Below are positions 21,062-29,976 of a DNA stretch of 64,000 nucleotides, in pieces. The stretch comes from Erysipelothrix rhusiopathiae (GTDB taxonomy: Bacteria > Bacillota_I > Bacilli_A > Erysipelotrichales > Erysipelotrichaceae). Position 1 is the first letter of the stretch, and each line of letters starts with the position of its first letter. Location: NCBI RefSeq assembly GCF_900637845.1, contig NZ_LR134439.1, positions 62,001-126,000 of the forward strand, written 5' to 3'. The notes beneath the pieces were generated by a model that had not been told where the DNA came from, made no database searches, and saw nothing but the letters and a program-made list of their open reading frames with translations. A program made the position numbers and the translations under genes.

Positions 21062-21263
21062 GTTCTGTTGTGATTTCGTGTTTATTACCGTTAATTACAA
21101 CAACATCTCCAGGATACAACTTTCTACCGCGTCGGTTCTCTTCTTCTCCGTTTACTTGAATTGAAAACGAATGAATCAGGTGTTTCGCTTCACCACCCGA
21201 ATTAACATAATCCGCCACTTTTAGAAATTGTCCTAAAGTGATATATTGAGTCTCTTTTTTCAT
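21051..21263 (-). CDS. yaaA: S4-domain RNA-binding protein YaaA/YlmH-like
   Basis: The 70-residue protein has an S4-like RNA-binding fold (ITLGQFLKVADYVNSGGEAKHLI, then GEEENRRGRKLYPGDVV). It belongs to the small YaaA family conserved between dnaN and recF in Firmicutes. Its function is thought to concern ribosomes or RNA; nothing here adds to that. ATG 21263 is chosen over 21272 because AAGGA sits about 8 nt before it but directly abuts the upstream ATG. The gene overlaps recF by 11 nt and heads the yaaA-recF-gyrB-gyrA operon. Confidence 0.92.
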
Positions 21264-21343
21264 AGCACCCATCCTTTTTATTACCTTATTATTATACTAT
21301 AAAACCGAATTAAAATCATCTTTTTACGGCTCTTAAAACGCAC

Positions 21344-21376
21344 AAAAAACCACATTCTTTAAACGAAATGTGGTTT
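21344..21376 (-). terminator. Terminator of the fructose operon
   Basis: On the minus strand AAACCACATT pairs with AATGTGGTTT around a 10-nt loop, followed by TTTTTT. It separates fruA from the yaaA promoter region. Confidence 0.9.
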
Positions 21377-21400
21377 CATGATAATTGTGTTAAAAAACAA

Positions 21401-23257
21401 CTAAATACGCTTTAAAATACCCATTAAAAGCCCACTAACAACAGAACCAATAATGATAAACAAAATATACAAGAGTGGTTGACTCACAAGAAGAATAACA
21501 AAGAGTCCACCGTGTGGTGCATTAACCGTGATATTGAACGCTAAAGACAAAGCTCCAGTCAGTGCGGAACCAACAATAAAACTTGGTATAACACGAAGCG
21601 GATCACTTGATGCAAATGGAATTGCACCTTCAGTAATGAAAGAAGCTCCTAAAATCAAGTTTGTCATACCCGCCTGACGCTCTTCAGCTTTAAATTTATG
21701 TTTGAATAATAATGTAGCAACAAAGACAGCAAGCGGAGGAACCATTCCTGCAGCCATTACCGCTGCCATTACCGCACTCCCTTGCCCTGCTGCTGTAGCA
21801 GCTAAAGTACCTGTCCCAAAGACATAAGCAGCCTTATTAATTGGACCACCGAGGTCTACAGCCATCATACCGCCCAAAAGTGCTCCCAACAATACCGCAT
21901 TTGTGCCTGACAAGCCGTTTAAGAAGCCATTCATTGCTTCATTAACAGATTTCATAGGTATATTTATTAAAACCATCAATAAACCTGTCACAAGCACCCC
22001 TAGTACCGGATACAAGAGGATCGTTTTGATACCGTCTAAGCTTTGTGGAAGATTCGTTAGAAGTTTCTTAATCATATTCATTGTATAACCTGCTAAGAAA
22101 CCACCAATTAGAGCACCTAAGAACCCTGCACCTCCTGTCGATGCAATACCACCGGCAACAAAACCTACAACAAGACCTGGACGGTCTGCAATACTATAGG
22201 CAATATAACCTGCTAGAACGGGTAACATAAATCCGAATGCTTGGCCTCCAATATCCTTCAAGATAGCTGGAAATGCATTATAAGAACCCAGTTGACCTAA
22301 CTCCGCTGTTGGCACACCAATGAGCTGGTCAAGCATAAATGCAATAGCAATCAGAATCCCACCACCAACAACAAATGGTAGCATATGTGACACACCATTT
22401 AAGAGATGCTTATAAAGATTACTTCCTTCAGACTCTTCATTTGAAGAATCGGTAGAAGATGCGGTATAAACGTCCGCTTCAGTTAATGCTTTGTCAATCA
22501 ATGAATCAGGATGACTTATTGCAGAAGCAACCGGAACTTTAATTAATTTTTTTCCATTAAAACGATTCATCTCAACATTAATATCGGCAGCAACAATAAC
22601 TGCATCCGCATTTTTAATATCGTCTTGTGTTAAACGATTTCCAACTCCAGATGATCCATTTGTTTCAACTTTAATCGCAATTCCTTTATTTTTAGCTGTT
22701 TCTTGTAGTTTTTCAGCTGCCATATATGTATGCGCAATACCTGTTGCACATGCAGTTACAGCAACTACAAATGATTCACTATCCACAACTTCCTGTTTTG
22801 GTTCATTATCGATATCAAATGCTTCAACCAATTCATCATAGGTTGAAGCAGTACGTATTGCTTCTTGAACTTCTGACTTCATCAATAGACCGGATAATGT
22901 GGATAAGATTGATAGATGATCATCGCCTGAATTTTCAGGTGTCGCAATCATAAAGAACAGATGCGCTGGTTTTCCATCCATAGAGGCAAAATCAATTCCA
23001 GTATCACTACGTCCAAAGACAACAACGGATTCAGATACGACAGAACTTCGACCATGAGGAATCGCAATTCCATCACCAACACCAGTCGTACTTATTGCCT
23101 CACGTTCTTTAAGTGTCTCAATAAAAGACATTTCATTCGCTACAATTCCCTCTTGGCTTAGCTTCTGGGCCATTTCAGTAAGAACTTCATCTTTAGATGA
23201 TGCATTTAAATTAAAAATAACAAGATTCGGTTTTAAAACTTGAGTAATGTTTTTCAT
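21401..23257 (-). CDS. fruA: Fructose-specific PTS EIIABC component
   Basis: Takes up fructose and delivers fructose 1-phosphate. The domain order in 618 residues is EIIA, EIIB, EIIC. The EIIA phosphorylation site is His in IAIPHGRSS (about residue 67). The EIIB site is Cys in VAVTACATGIAHTYMAAE (about 170). The EIIC membrane domain (about 285-615) has the usual glycine-rich segments (GFVAGGIASTGGAGFLGALI). It is one nucleotide downstream of fruK. The three-gene set fruR-fruK-fruA is typical, but its location within the dnaN-recF interval is not. Confidence 0.95.
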   Translation of the reverse strand: MKNITQVLKPNLVIFNLNASSKDEVLTEMAQKLSQEGIVANEMSFIETLKEREAISTTGVGDGIAIPHGRSSVVSESVVVFGRSDTGIDFASMDGKPAHLFFMIATPENSGDDHLSILSTLSGLLMKSEVQEAIRTASTYDELVEAFDIDNEPKQEVVDSESFVVAVTACATGIAHTYMAAEKLQETAKNKGIAIKVETNGSSGVGNRLTQDDIKNADAVIVAADINVEMNRFNGKKLIKVPVASAISHPDSLIDKALTEADVYTASSTDSSNEESEGSNLYKHLLNGVSHMLPFVVGGGILIAIAFMLDQLIGVPTAELGQLGSYNAFPAILKDIGGQAFGFMLPVLAGYIAYSIADRPGLVVGFVAGGIASTGGAGFLGALIGGFLAGYTMNMIKKLLTNLPQSLDGIKTILLYPVLGVLVTGLLMVLINIPMKSVNEAMNGFLNGLSGTNAVLLGALLGGMMAVDLGGPINKAAYVFGTGTLAATAAGQGSAVMAAVMAAGMVPPLAVFVATLLFKHKFKAEERQAGMTNLILGASFITEGAIPFASSDPLRVIPSFIVGSALTGALSLAFNITVNAPHGGLFVILLVSQPLLYILFIIIGSVVSGLLMGILKRI

Positions 23258-23258
23258 A

Positions 23259-24185
23259 TTATAGATCGATCCTTTCGATAATTATTTTATCTTTTAGTTT
23301 TTCAATTGTTTCAAAAGACGCAAGATGATCAGAGAATGCTGTGGCACTTCCAGCAGCACAGGCCAATCGATACGCATCAACTAGCGAATAATCATTTACA
23401 TAACCATATATAAATGCTGCAACCATCGAATCACCAGCACCTACAGAATCTATCAGAACCCCTTCAGGTGCATATGCGCGATAACAAGCTTCATCAGTAA
23501 TTAACATAGATCCTTGTGATCCAAGTGAGACAATAATATTACGTGCCCCCCTTTCAATTAATTTTTTTGACTCACTTAATAATCGTTCAAAGGATAAATT
23601 CTCATTTTGTAAGCCGAGAATAGCACAAATTTCATCCTGATTTGGTTTTATTAAGATTGGATGATAAGAAATCATATCAATGAGTTTGTCTGAACTAACA
23701 TCAACTGCAAAAGGGATATTTTGTTTATCTAGTGCCTCACAAACTGAGACATACCAGTCGTAAGACATTCCCGATGCAACACTACCAGTTAGAACAACAA
23801 AGTCCTCTGGCTTAAGTGTCGTTATAAATGTAGATAACGCTTCAATTAGAGAAGCATCGATAGGATGACCACTCCCATTAATTTCCGTCTCTCCCTTGTA
23901 ATCAAGTTTAATATTGATGCGAGTTGGATGTTTAGAGTCTCTAAAACCATCAACAAGTAGAGGATATTTTTTTAATTCTTCACGAATGTGATTTCCTGTA
24001 AATCCGCCGAGAAATCCAACACATGTGGAAGATTGTCCAAGATTGTTGAGTACAACTCCGACATTAATACCTTTTCCACCAATACGTATCTGTTCTTCTT
24101 CAGAACGATTCGTTATCCCCAAGGATAATGTTTTTGGGGACATTAAGTAATCAATTGAAGGGTTAAGTGTAACGATATAAATCAT
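23259..24185 (-). CDS. fruK: 1-phosphofructokinase
   Basis: PfkB-family kinase converting fructose 1-phosphate to fructose 1,6-bisphosphate. The 308 residues have the N-terminal glycine motif RIGGKGINVGVVLNNLG. The C-terminal PfkB signature DSVGAGDSMVAAFIYGY includes the catalytic Asp of GAGD. NPSIDYLMSP at the N-terminus is typical of 1-phosphofructokinases (and tagatose-6-phosphate kinases, which cannot be excluded). The fructose PTS gene one nucleotide downstream settles the role. TAGGAGGAAA is its ribosome site. Confidence 0.94.
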   Translation of the reverse strand: MIYIVTLNPSIDYLMSPKTLSLGITNRSEEEQIRIGGKGINVGVVLNNLGQSSTCVGFLGGFTGNHIREELKKYPLLVDGFRDSKHPTRINIKLDYKGETEINGSGHPIDASLIEALSTFITTLKPEDFVVLTGSVASGMSYDWYVSVCEALDKQNIPFAVDVSSDKLIDMISYHPILIKPNQDEICAILGLQNENLSFERLLSESKKLIERGARNIIVSLGSQGSMLITDEACYRAYAPEGVLIDSVGAGDSMVAAFIYGYVNDYSLVDAYRLACAAGSATAFSDHLASFETIEKLKDKIIIERIDL

Positions 24186-24205
24186 AATTATTTCCTCCTA
24201 AAAAT

Positions 24206-24234
24206 AGAATAACATATTATGTAAGTGGTTTCAA
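24206..24234 (-). promoter_or_regulatory. Promoter of fruK-fruA
   Basis: TTGAAA (24234-24229), 17-nt spacer, TATTCT (24211-24206), directly upstream of fruK. FruR presumably acts near it; I could not identify an operator. Confidence 0.7.
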
Positions 24235-24275
24235 ACATTATTTATCATAAAATATCATTTATATTCAATACATAG

Positions 24276-24300
24276 AAAAAGGTGAACTTATCGCTCACCT
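24276..24300 (-). terminator. Terminator after fruR
   Basis: AGGTGA and TCACCT pair around a 9-nt loop on the minus strand, followed by TTTTT. The stem's first arm lies within the last codons of fruR. Confidence 0.75.
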
Positions 24301-25037
24301 TGTATTTTAATATCATAGTTATTATATGCTTTTCCTGGATCTTGATCTGTAATAAGAACTCCATCATTAGATGATGCGAATCGCACACTTGATTTCTTAT
24401 TAAACTTAGAACTATCTCCAATAAAATATACCTGTGATGATTGAGCAATAATTGTTGATTTCGTTACTGCTTCCATTTCATCCGGTGTGGAAAATCCAAA
24501 ATCCACATCCAATGCATTAAATCCAATGAATGCTTGGTCAAAATTCATCTGCTTTAAATACTGTGTACTTAATCCACCTACTGCAGCACGCGTTGTAGGC
24601 TTCACAAAACCACCGATAACATAACACTCGATACCATACTGCACTAATGCTTCCACATGATGTAAACCGTGCGTATAGACCGTAACATGCTTATCTTTGA
24701 GATATGGAATCATCCGTGAAACAGATGTTCCAGCATCAAGATATACAACAGCATTCGTTTTAACCAATGATGCAGCTGATTTTGCTAATTGGTCTTTAAT
24801 ATCAGAATTAACGTCGTTTCGTGTATGTAATTCAATATCATTAGAGTAATCTCGTATTGTGATGGATGTAGCACCACCATGAACTTTATGAACTAACCCT
24901 TTTTCATCCAATTCATTGATATCTCGACGAACGGTTATTTCGGAAACATCCACAAGTTGTGCAAGCTCTTCAACTTTTGCAAATTGATGCAAATCAATAT
25001 AGTGGATAAGTTGTAAATGTCTTTGATTCTTTAACAT
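24288..25037 (-). CDS. fruR: DeoR-family regulator of the fructose operon
   Basis: A 249-residue DeoR-type repressor. The N-terminal winged helix is LAQLVDVSEITVRRDINEL, with the family signature VRRD. The DeoR C-terminal effector domain shows VHGGATS and LDAGTSVSRMI, the sugar-phosphate-isomerase-like loop, which should bind fructose 1-phosphate. Only 5 nt separate it from the dnaN stop codon, so it is probably expressed from dnaA-dnaN transcripts, unlike fruK-fruA, which have their own promoter. Confidence 0.9.
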   Translation of the reverse strand: MLKNQRHLQLIHYIDLHQFAKVEELAQLVDVSEITVRRDINELDEKGLVHKVHGGATSITIRDYSNDIELHTRNDVNSDIKDQLAKSAASLVKTNAVVYLDAGTSVSRMIPYLKDKHVTVYTHGLHHVEALVQYGIECYVIGGFVKPTTRAAVGGLSTQYLKQMNFDQAFIGFNALDVDFGFSTPDEMEAVTKSTIIAQSSQVYFIGDSSKFNKKSSVRFASSNDGVLITDQDPGKAYNNYDIKIQGER

Positions 25038-25042
25038 ACTAT

Positions 25043-26161
25043 TTAATCGAAGGTTCTTACAGGTAATACGAGTTGAACAATCGAATCATCTTCTGGGTTT
25101 TTAAGAATGAACGCTTGCATTTCTCCCACAAATAAAATCTTAACGGTATCTGTTTTAAATGATTTCAGTGCTTCAATCATATAACGACCACTAAAAGAAA
25201 TTTTTAAATTACCACCAATGTAATCAATTGGTTTTAAGATTTCTTCAGAGCTACCGATTTCTTGAGATTTTGAACTTATCAACACACCTTCATTCGATGC
25301 TTCTAATTTTACAGTCCAATAACCGTCACTCTTTAGAAAGGATGAGCGGTCAATTGCACTAATCATATCGTGACTATTTACTGTTAATTCAAATCCATAC
25401 TCTGCTGGAATTAATCGATTTACATCAGGGAATAATCCATCGATAAGACGTGATTGAATTAGAGTTGAATCCACATAGAATTGAACAAGTTTATCTGAAA
25501 CTGCAATATGAACGTCTTTATTGTCACTGATTGTCTTCGAGACTTCATAAAGATTTACTGCAGGAATACAAATATTGAAATCCATAGGTGTTGGTAGATC
25601 AATTGATTTTTTAGCTAATCGATAGCTATCAGTCGCAACACAGTTCATGGTATTTCCATCTGCCTTAAAATTAACGCCTGTGAATATTGGACGATCTTCA
25701 CTTGTAGAACAAACGAATGCTGTTTGTTGAATCACTTCGGAAAGTTTAAAACCAGGCATCTTAAATTCTTTAGTTGGTTTTGTAAAATCAATTGTTGGAT
25801 AAAGTTCTGCTTTACTACCATTGATGTTATATTCGGCTTTATTTCCACTAATGCGTGTTAACGCACCATCAATAATTTCAAAATCAATAAAATCGCTATC
25901 AAGCTTACGAACTGCTTCTAGAATATAGCGTGACTCTAAAACTACTTCCCCTTCTTCATAAACGTTCAATTTATTTTCGTCATTCGCATAAAGAACTTCT
26001 TTAATGGAAATATTTGAATCACTTGCAATTAATGTTAAAGCATCGTCTCTTAACTCGAACTTAATTCCAGACAGAATTGGTAACGGTGAATGTGTAGATG
26101 CTGCACGTCCTACAGAGGACAATGCTTTATAAAATGATTGTTTCTTTATATTGAACTTCAT
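25043..26161 (-). CDS. dnaN: DNA polymerase III beta clamp
   Basis: The ring-shaped sliding clamp. The 372 residues open with MKFNIKKQSFYKALSSVGRA and end with ILPVRTFD-like VLPVRTFD, the standard termini of bacterial beta clamps. Three clamp domains of about 120 residues are discernible. ATG 26161 is preferred because GGAGGG lies 5 nt before it; the upstream ATG at 26173 is itself part of that ribosome site. It is the second gene of the dnaA-dnaN pair and is followed after 5 nt by fruR. Confidence 0.96.
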   Translation of the reverse strand: MKFNIKKQSFYKALSSVGRAASTHSPLPILSGIKFELRDDALTLIASDSNISIKEVLYANDENKLNVYEEGEVVLESRYILEAVRKLDSDFIDFEIIDGALTRISGNKAEYNINGSKAELYPTIDFTKPTKEFKMPGFKLSEVIQQTAFVCSTSEDRPIFTGVNFKADGNTMNCVATDSYRLAKKSIDLPTPMDFNICIPAVNLYEVSKTISDNKDVHIAVSDKLVQFYVDSTLIQSRLIDGLFPDVNRLIPAEYGFELTVNSHDMISAIDRSSFLKSDGYWTVKLEASNEGVLISSKSQEIGSSEEILKPIDYIGGNLKISFSGRYMIEALKSFKTDTVKILFVGEMQAFILKNPEDDSIVQLVLPVRTFD

Positions 26162-26331
26162 ATAACCCTCCAAATGATAAACACTATTGTCTTAATTATA
26201 TCATATTATGAACTTTTTATTGTATTCTTTTTCGTAAAAATAAACCTATTTCCTAAAGAACTTTTAATTAAATTGTTCTACAAGGCGATAAGTTTATTAG
26301 TATTAAATAATTAATTAGTATTACTAGGGTC

Positions 26332-26424
26332 TGTGGATAAGTGTATAACTTGTATGAAACACTGTAAACAAGCAGTTATTTGATGATAAAAATCTGTTGC
26401 TAAAGTGTGGATAACTGTTGATAA
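26332..26424. other. DnaA-box cluster between dnaA and dnaN (origin sub-region)
   Basis: TGTGGATAA occurs at 26332-26340 and 26406-26414 and TGTTGATAA at 26416-26424, all the same orientation. The second and third are separated by one base, and the third ends next to the dnaA stop codon. The whole 263-bp dnaA-dnaN gap holds no gene and is AT-rich (26180-26330), so it may include the unwinding element. Confidence 0.8.
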
Positions 26425-27786
26425 CTATTTAATTTTAGCTTCAAGTTCATAAACAGCACGTGCAAGCATTTGGTCTGTTTTAAGTTTCTTTTCTATCTTA
26501 TCGCAAGCACTGATAATTGTAGAGTGATCACGCTTTCCAAAATCCTCACCAATTTTATTATAAGGCAAGTCAAGATGTTTACGGCATAAGTAGATTGCAA
26601 TATGACGTGCATTCGCAATTGCTTTTGTACGCGCTTTGGACACAAGTTGTGCTTGGGTTAATCCATAGTAGTCCGCAACGATGCGTTTAATGGTCTTTGT
26701 ATCGAGTTCATTAGTTTTAATGGGTTCCCCATTTGTTTTAAAGGCATTCATCGCGATGTTGATATCAATATGATCATTTTGCGAAAACTCAATTGAGAAG
26801 AAGAGCAATCTGTTTAGAGCACCCTCAAGCATACGCACATCTTTTGAGAAATTTGATGCGATATAGCTTAGTACATCTTCATCAAACAATCCTGGATCAA
26901 CACTTTTGTGTTTAATTTTTAATTCAAGAATTGCAAGTGATGTTTCAAATTCTGGAGAATCAACACCGACAGATAGACCTGAGGAAAAACGGCTTATTAA
27001 GCGGTCTTCAAGACCTTTAATTTCTGTTGGTAGACGATCACTTGTAATGACAATTTGTTTTTTATTGTAAATAAGTTCATTAAAGATATGGAAGAATATC
27101 TCATGGGATTTTTCTTTACCCGCAAGAAATTGAATATCATCAATCAGGAGAACATCAAGGTTATACATTTGCTCTTTGAAATCTTCAATTGTTCGATTTT
27201 GTATTGAATTAGCGACTTGTCGGACAAAATCAGAGCTAGATGTATAGAGGACACGAGCATCCGGATTAAGTTTTTTGATATAATTACCAATCGCGTTTAA
27301 GAGATGAGTTTTCCCCAGTCCAGAATTACCGTATATAAAGAGTGGTGTGTAAAACTGTCCAGGACGATAAGCACATCCTAATGCTGCAGAATGACTTTCT
27401 TTGTTACTTGGACCAACAACAAAGTTATCAAATGTTTGATTCGGGGCAATTCCATCATTACGAATGACGACAGGAATTTGAGGTTGAACGGGAACTTGAA
27501 CTGCAATATTTTTTTTAAATTCATTTTCGAGTAAAACCTCACAAGCCATTGAAGTTTTATCCAAAATTTGATTAATAACGTCGTTTAAAAAAGGAATCTC
27601 TTCCGAAAGAATAACTTTTTGGAGATAAGTTGGAACGACAATTACAGCCCTTGACTCATCTAATGCAGCAAGGTTAGTGTCTTCGATGTACGTATTATAG
27701 ATTGGTTCATCGAAATGATTGCTTTCCTTGATCGCCAGTTTAACTTTCCCCCACACATCTTCTAAATAAAATTTCATAGTTGTCAT
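26425..27786 (-). CDS. dnaA: Chromosomal replication initiator DnaA
   Basis: AAA+ initiator that binds DnaA boxes and opens oriC. The 453 residues comprise domain I (about 1-85), a short linker and the AAA+ domain. The latter has Walker A GNSGLGKTH, Walker B LLIDDIQFLAGK and sensor 1 ITSDRLP. The C-terminal domain IV has the DnaA signature GEDFGKRDHSTIISACDKI. ATG 27786 (MTTMKFYLEDVW) is chosen because AAAGGGG lies about 9 nt upstream and homologues start here; the longer frame begins 28 codons earlier. It is flanked on both sides by DnaA boxes. Confidence 0.97.
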   Translation of the reverse strand: MTTMKFYLEDVWGKVKLAIKESNHFDEPIYNTYIEDTNLAALDESRAVIVVPTYLQKVILSEEIPFLNDVINQILDKTSMACEVLLENEFKKNIAVQVPVQPQIPVVIRNDGIAPNQTFDNFVVGPSNKESHSAALGCAYRPGQFYTPLFIYGNSGLGKTHLLNAIGNYIKKLNPDARVLYTSSSDFVRQVANSIQNRTIEDFKEQMYNLDVLLIDDIQFLAGKEKSHEIFFHIFNELIYNKKQIVITSDRLPTEIKGLEDRLISRFSSGLSVGVDSPEFETSLAILELKIKHKSVDPGLFDEDVLSYIASNFSKDVRMLEGALNRLLFFSIEFSQNDHIDINIAMNAFKTNGEPIKTNELDTKTIKRIVADYYGLTQAQLVSKARTKAIANARHIAIYLCRKHLDLPYNKIGEDFGKRDHSTIISACDKIEKKLKTDQMLARAVYELEAKIK

Positions 27787-27862
27787 ATTCAAATACCCCT
27801 TTGCAAGTTCTATAATATCAAATTTAAAATACAATTCCATAGACAAAAAAACTCCCCACAAG

Positions 27863-28245
27863 TTATCCACACAAACTTTAGTGGAATATCGCTATTTTAA
27901 TGCTTATATAGATAGTTATCCACAATTGTCCACAAAATTATAAATGTTTATAAAATGTGGAGTTCTTAAATAAGTTATCAACATAGCGTTGAAAGAATTC
28001 CTGATATGAATATTTTAAGAATTATACTCAAGCATATCAACACATAAATATACAGTATAGAAGCGGTATTATGTAGTTTCCCACATTATCCACAATCTGT
28101 TGATAAACAATGTTATAAACTAGTCTAAAATGGTGTTTATAGTTTTCTAGGTGTTTTTATGAGTTTAAATCCATCCACAGAATTTATCCCACAGATCTCC
28201 TAGGGTTACCAACATTTCATACAACAACCCTGAAAAAGTGGATAA
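27863..28245. other. oriC: oriC, DnaA-box cluster between dnaA and rpmH
   Basis: Gap of 791 bp without genes between dnaA (start 27786) and rpmH. DnaA boxes read on the plus strand: TTATCCACA at 27863-27871, 27916-27924 and 28086-28094, TTGTCCACA at 27926-27934, TTATCAACA at 27975-27983. On the minus strand: TTATCAACA at 28098-28106 and TTATCCACT at 28237-28245. Weaker CCATCCACA lies at 28171-28179. Gene strand changes here, with dnaA and rpmH pointing away from each other. The tract 28260-28500 is AT-rich without boxes. Together with the dnaA-dnaN cluster this is a bipartite origin. Confidence 0.93.
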
Positions 28246-28500
28246 CTTTAGTAATTTTTAGTACATATCAACGAATATTGGTGAATAAAGCACAAGCATC
28301 GGAGAATTTTTGATGGTATGCTTACCGTTTTTTTGCTTATAAATTATATTATGGATGCTATAAACTAAAAAAAACGAAAAAAATATCGTGATTGAAAGAT
28401 GAATGTGTTACAATAACGATGATAATTCTATAAAGTTAGAATGAAATAGTATCAATTAGATGGTGAATCAGATAATCAAAACGTTATTTAAGACACTTTA

Positions 28501-28529
28501 TTGACATTGAAAAGTATTTCTTATATAAT
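28501..28529 (+). promoter_or_regulatory. Consensus promoter of rpmH
   Basis: TTGACA (28501-28506), exact 17-nt spacer, TATAAT (28524-28529): a perfect sigma-A promoter, as expected for ribosomal protein L34. It fires away from oriC. Confidence 0.95.
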
Positions 28530-28577
28530 TTTAAAGCATTTGCTCTTCGTATATATAAAGAACTGGAGGTGGTTTTC

Positions 28578-28712
28578 ATGAAGAGAACTTATCAACCGAG
28601 CAAACGGAAACACCAAAAGGTCCATGGTTTTAGAGCCCGTATGAAAACAGTAGGCGGTCGCCGCGTGCTTTCACGTCGTAGATCAAAAGGAAGAAAAGTG
28701 TTATCTGCATAA
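28578..28712 (+). CDS. rpmH: Ribosomal protein bL34
   Basis: 44-residue basic protein [14 protein letters not shown]..., with the family pattern [23 protein letters not shown] and ending VLSA. It is part of the large subunit near the exit tunnel. A GGAGGTGG ribosome site precedes it. It is the first gene right of oriC and is followed by rnpA, the usual arrangement. Confidence 0.98.
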   Translation: MKRTYQPSKRKHQKVHGFRARMKTVGGRRVLSRRRSKGRKVLSA

Positions 28713-28714
28713 CA

Positions 28715-28738
28715 GTCACCCTTATGGGTGACTTTTTT
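28715..28738 (+). terminator. Hairpin with T-run between rpmH and rnpA
   Basis: GTCACCC-TTAT-GGGTGAC followed by TTTTTT. It would make rnpA expression lower than rpmH by partial termination, since no strong promoter is visible in the remaining 22 nt before rnpA. Confidence 0.85.
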
Positions 28739-28760
28739 GTCATAGTGGAAGTGAAAAAAA

Positions 28761-29087
28761 ATGAGAGAAGAATTTAGAGTAAAAAAAGCCGCGGAATTTC
28801 AAAAAATCATGGGGGCTCGTCGATTTAAAAATACTAAAGCTTTTACAGTATATATAGATAAGAGAACTAAAGATAACTCACGTTATGGAATTGCAGCACC
28901 AAAAAAATTGGGAAATGCAGTAGTGCGTAACAAAACAAAACGCCAAATAAGAAGCATGCTCCAAGATATCAACATGTTTGATACGCCTTACGATTACATA
29001 GTTCTAGTTCGAAAAAAATATTACGAACAGAGTTATGAGGAAAATCAAAAAGACTTGGAAAACCTAATAAAAACGGTTAAAATATAA
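28761..29087 (+). CDS. rnpA: Ribonuclease P protein component
   Basis: Protein subunit of RNase P, which matures tRNA 5' ends. The 108 residues contain the family RNR motif region as AVVRNKTKRQIRSML, and YGIAAPKKLGNAVVRN, matching the conserved 'xxxSKKxGxAVxRNxxKR' block. The ATG is preceded by a purine-rich GGAAGTGA. It lies between rpmH and yidC as in most bacteria. Confidence 0.96.
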   Translation: MREEFRVKKAAEFQKIMGARRFKNTKAFTVYIDKRTKDNSRYGIAAPKKLGNAVVRNKTKRQIRSMLQDINMFDTPYDYIVLVRKKYYEQSYEENQKDLENLIKTVKI

Positions 29088-29116
29088 AGTGAGTATTTTT
29101 AGATTAGGAGATAGGT

Positions 29117-29959
29117 ATGAAAAAATATAAAAAACTGATTATTTTCAGTATTTTGCTACTAGCATTAACTGGATGTACTCAAGTTATTGATCCACAAACG
29201 AAACAAGTATATGCCGACAAGATCATTAGTTTAGGTGATTCATGGACATGGGGTAGTGACACATGGTTCGGAGCCCTATTTGTATGGCCAATTGCACAAG
29301 CATTAAACTTTTTCTCACAATACGTTGGAACAATCGGTTCTATTGTTGTTGTAACATTAATCATTAAAATTATTACAATTAAGGGTTCAATTAAAGCAAC
29401 TGTTCAACAACAAAAAATGCAATTAATTGGTCCTGAACAAGCTCGTATTGAAGCGAAGTATCAAGGTCGTAATGATCAACAAGCAAAACTTCAAAAAGCT
29501 ACAGAGATGCAAAAATTGTTTGAAAAACATGAAATTAATCCAATGGGTGCTTTAGGAGGAACATTCCTTCAATTGCCAATTATGATTGCAATGTATCAAG
29601 CAGTTATGCGTTCAGAAGCAATTATTAATGGTACTGTATTTGGACAAACTTTAGAATTAACACCTATGCAAGGATTTACACAAGGAAATATTATTATTAT
29701 TGGAATTTTTATTCTAATGGCTTTATCACAATTCCTATCAATGTTCTTGCCACAATATCTCGCTAAACAAAAGATTCGCAAACGTTCATATGAAAAGCAA
29801 CCCGCTAATCAAGCAAATATGATGATGTACTCATCATTAATCATGATTGTTGTTCTTGCTCTAAACTGGCAAGTAGGTATGAGTTTATACTGGATGGTTT
29901 CGGCTCTTGCACAATTAGTACAAACATTATTTATTAATCATAAATACGGCGCAAAATAA
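29117..29959 (+). CDS. yidC: Membrane protein insertase YidC/OxaA (lipoprotein)
   Basis: Inserts membrane proteins with or without SecYEG. The 280 residues begin with a lipoprotein signal peptide (lipobox LTGC, Cys at about residue 20), then five predicted membrane segments with the conserved hydrophilic-groove region FQLPIMIAMYQAVM-like LQLPIMIAMYQAVM. The size fits Gram-positive YidC1/2 (SpoIIIJ/YqjG) without the large periplasmic domain. It is 29 nt after rnpA and precedes jag. Confidence 0.95.
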   Translation: MKKYKKLIIFSILLLALTGCTQVIDPQTKQVYADKIISLGDSWTWGSDTWFGALFVWPIAQALNFFSQYVGTIGSIVVVTLIIKIITIKGSIKATVQQQKMQLIGPEQARIEAKYQGRNDQQAKLQKATEMQKLFEKHEINPMGALGGTFLQLPIMIAMYQAVMRSEAIINGTVFGQTLELTPMQGFTQGNIIIIGIFILMALSQFLSMFLPQYLAKQKIRKRSYEKQPANQANMMMYSSLIMIVVLALNWQVGMSLYWMVSALAQLVQTLFINHKYGAK

Positions 29960-29976
29960 TAAAAGGAGGAATACAC

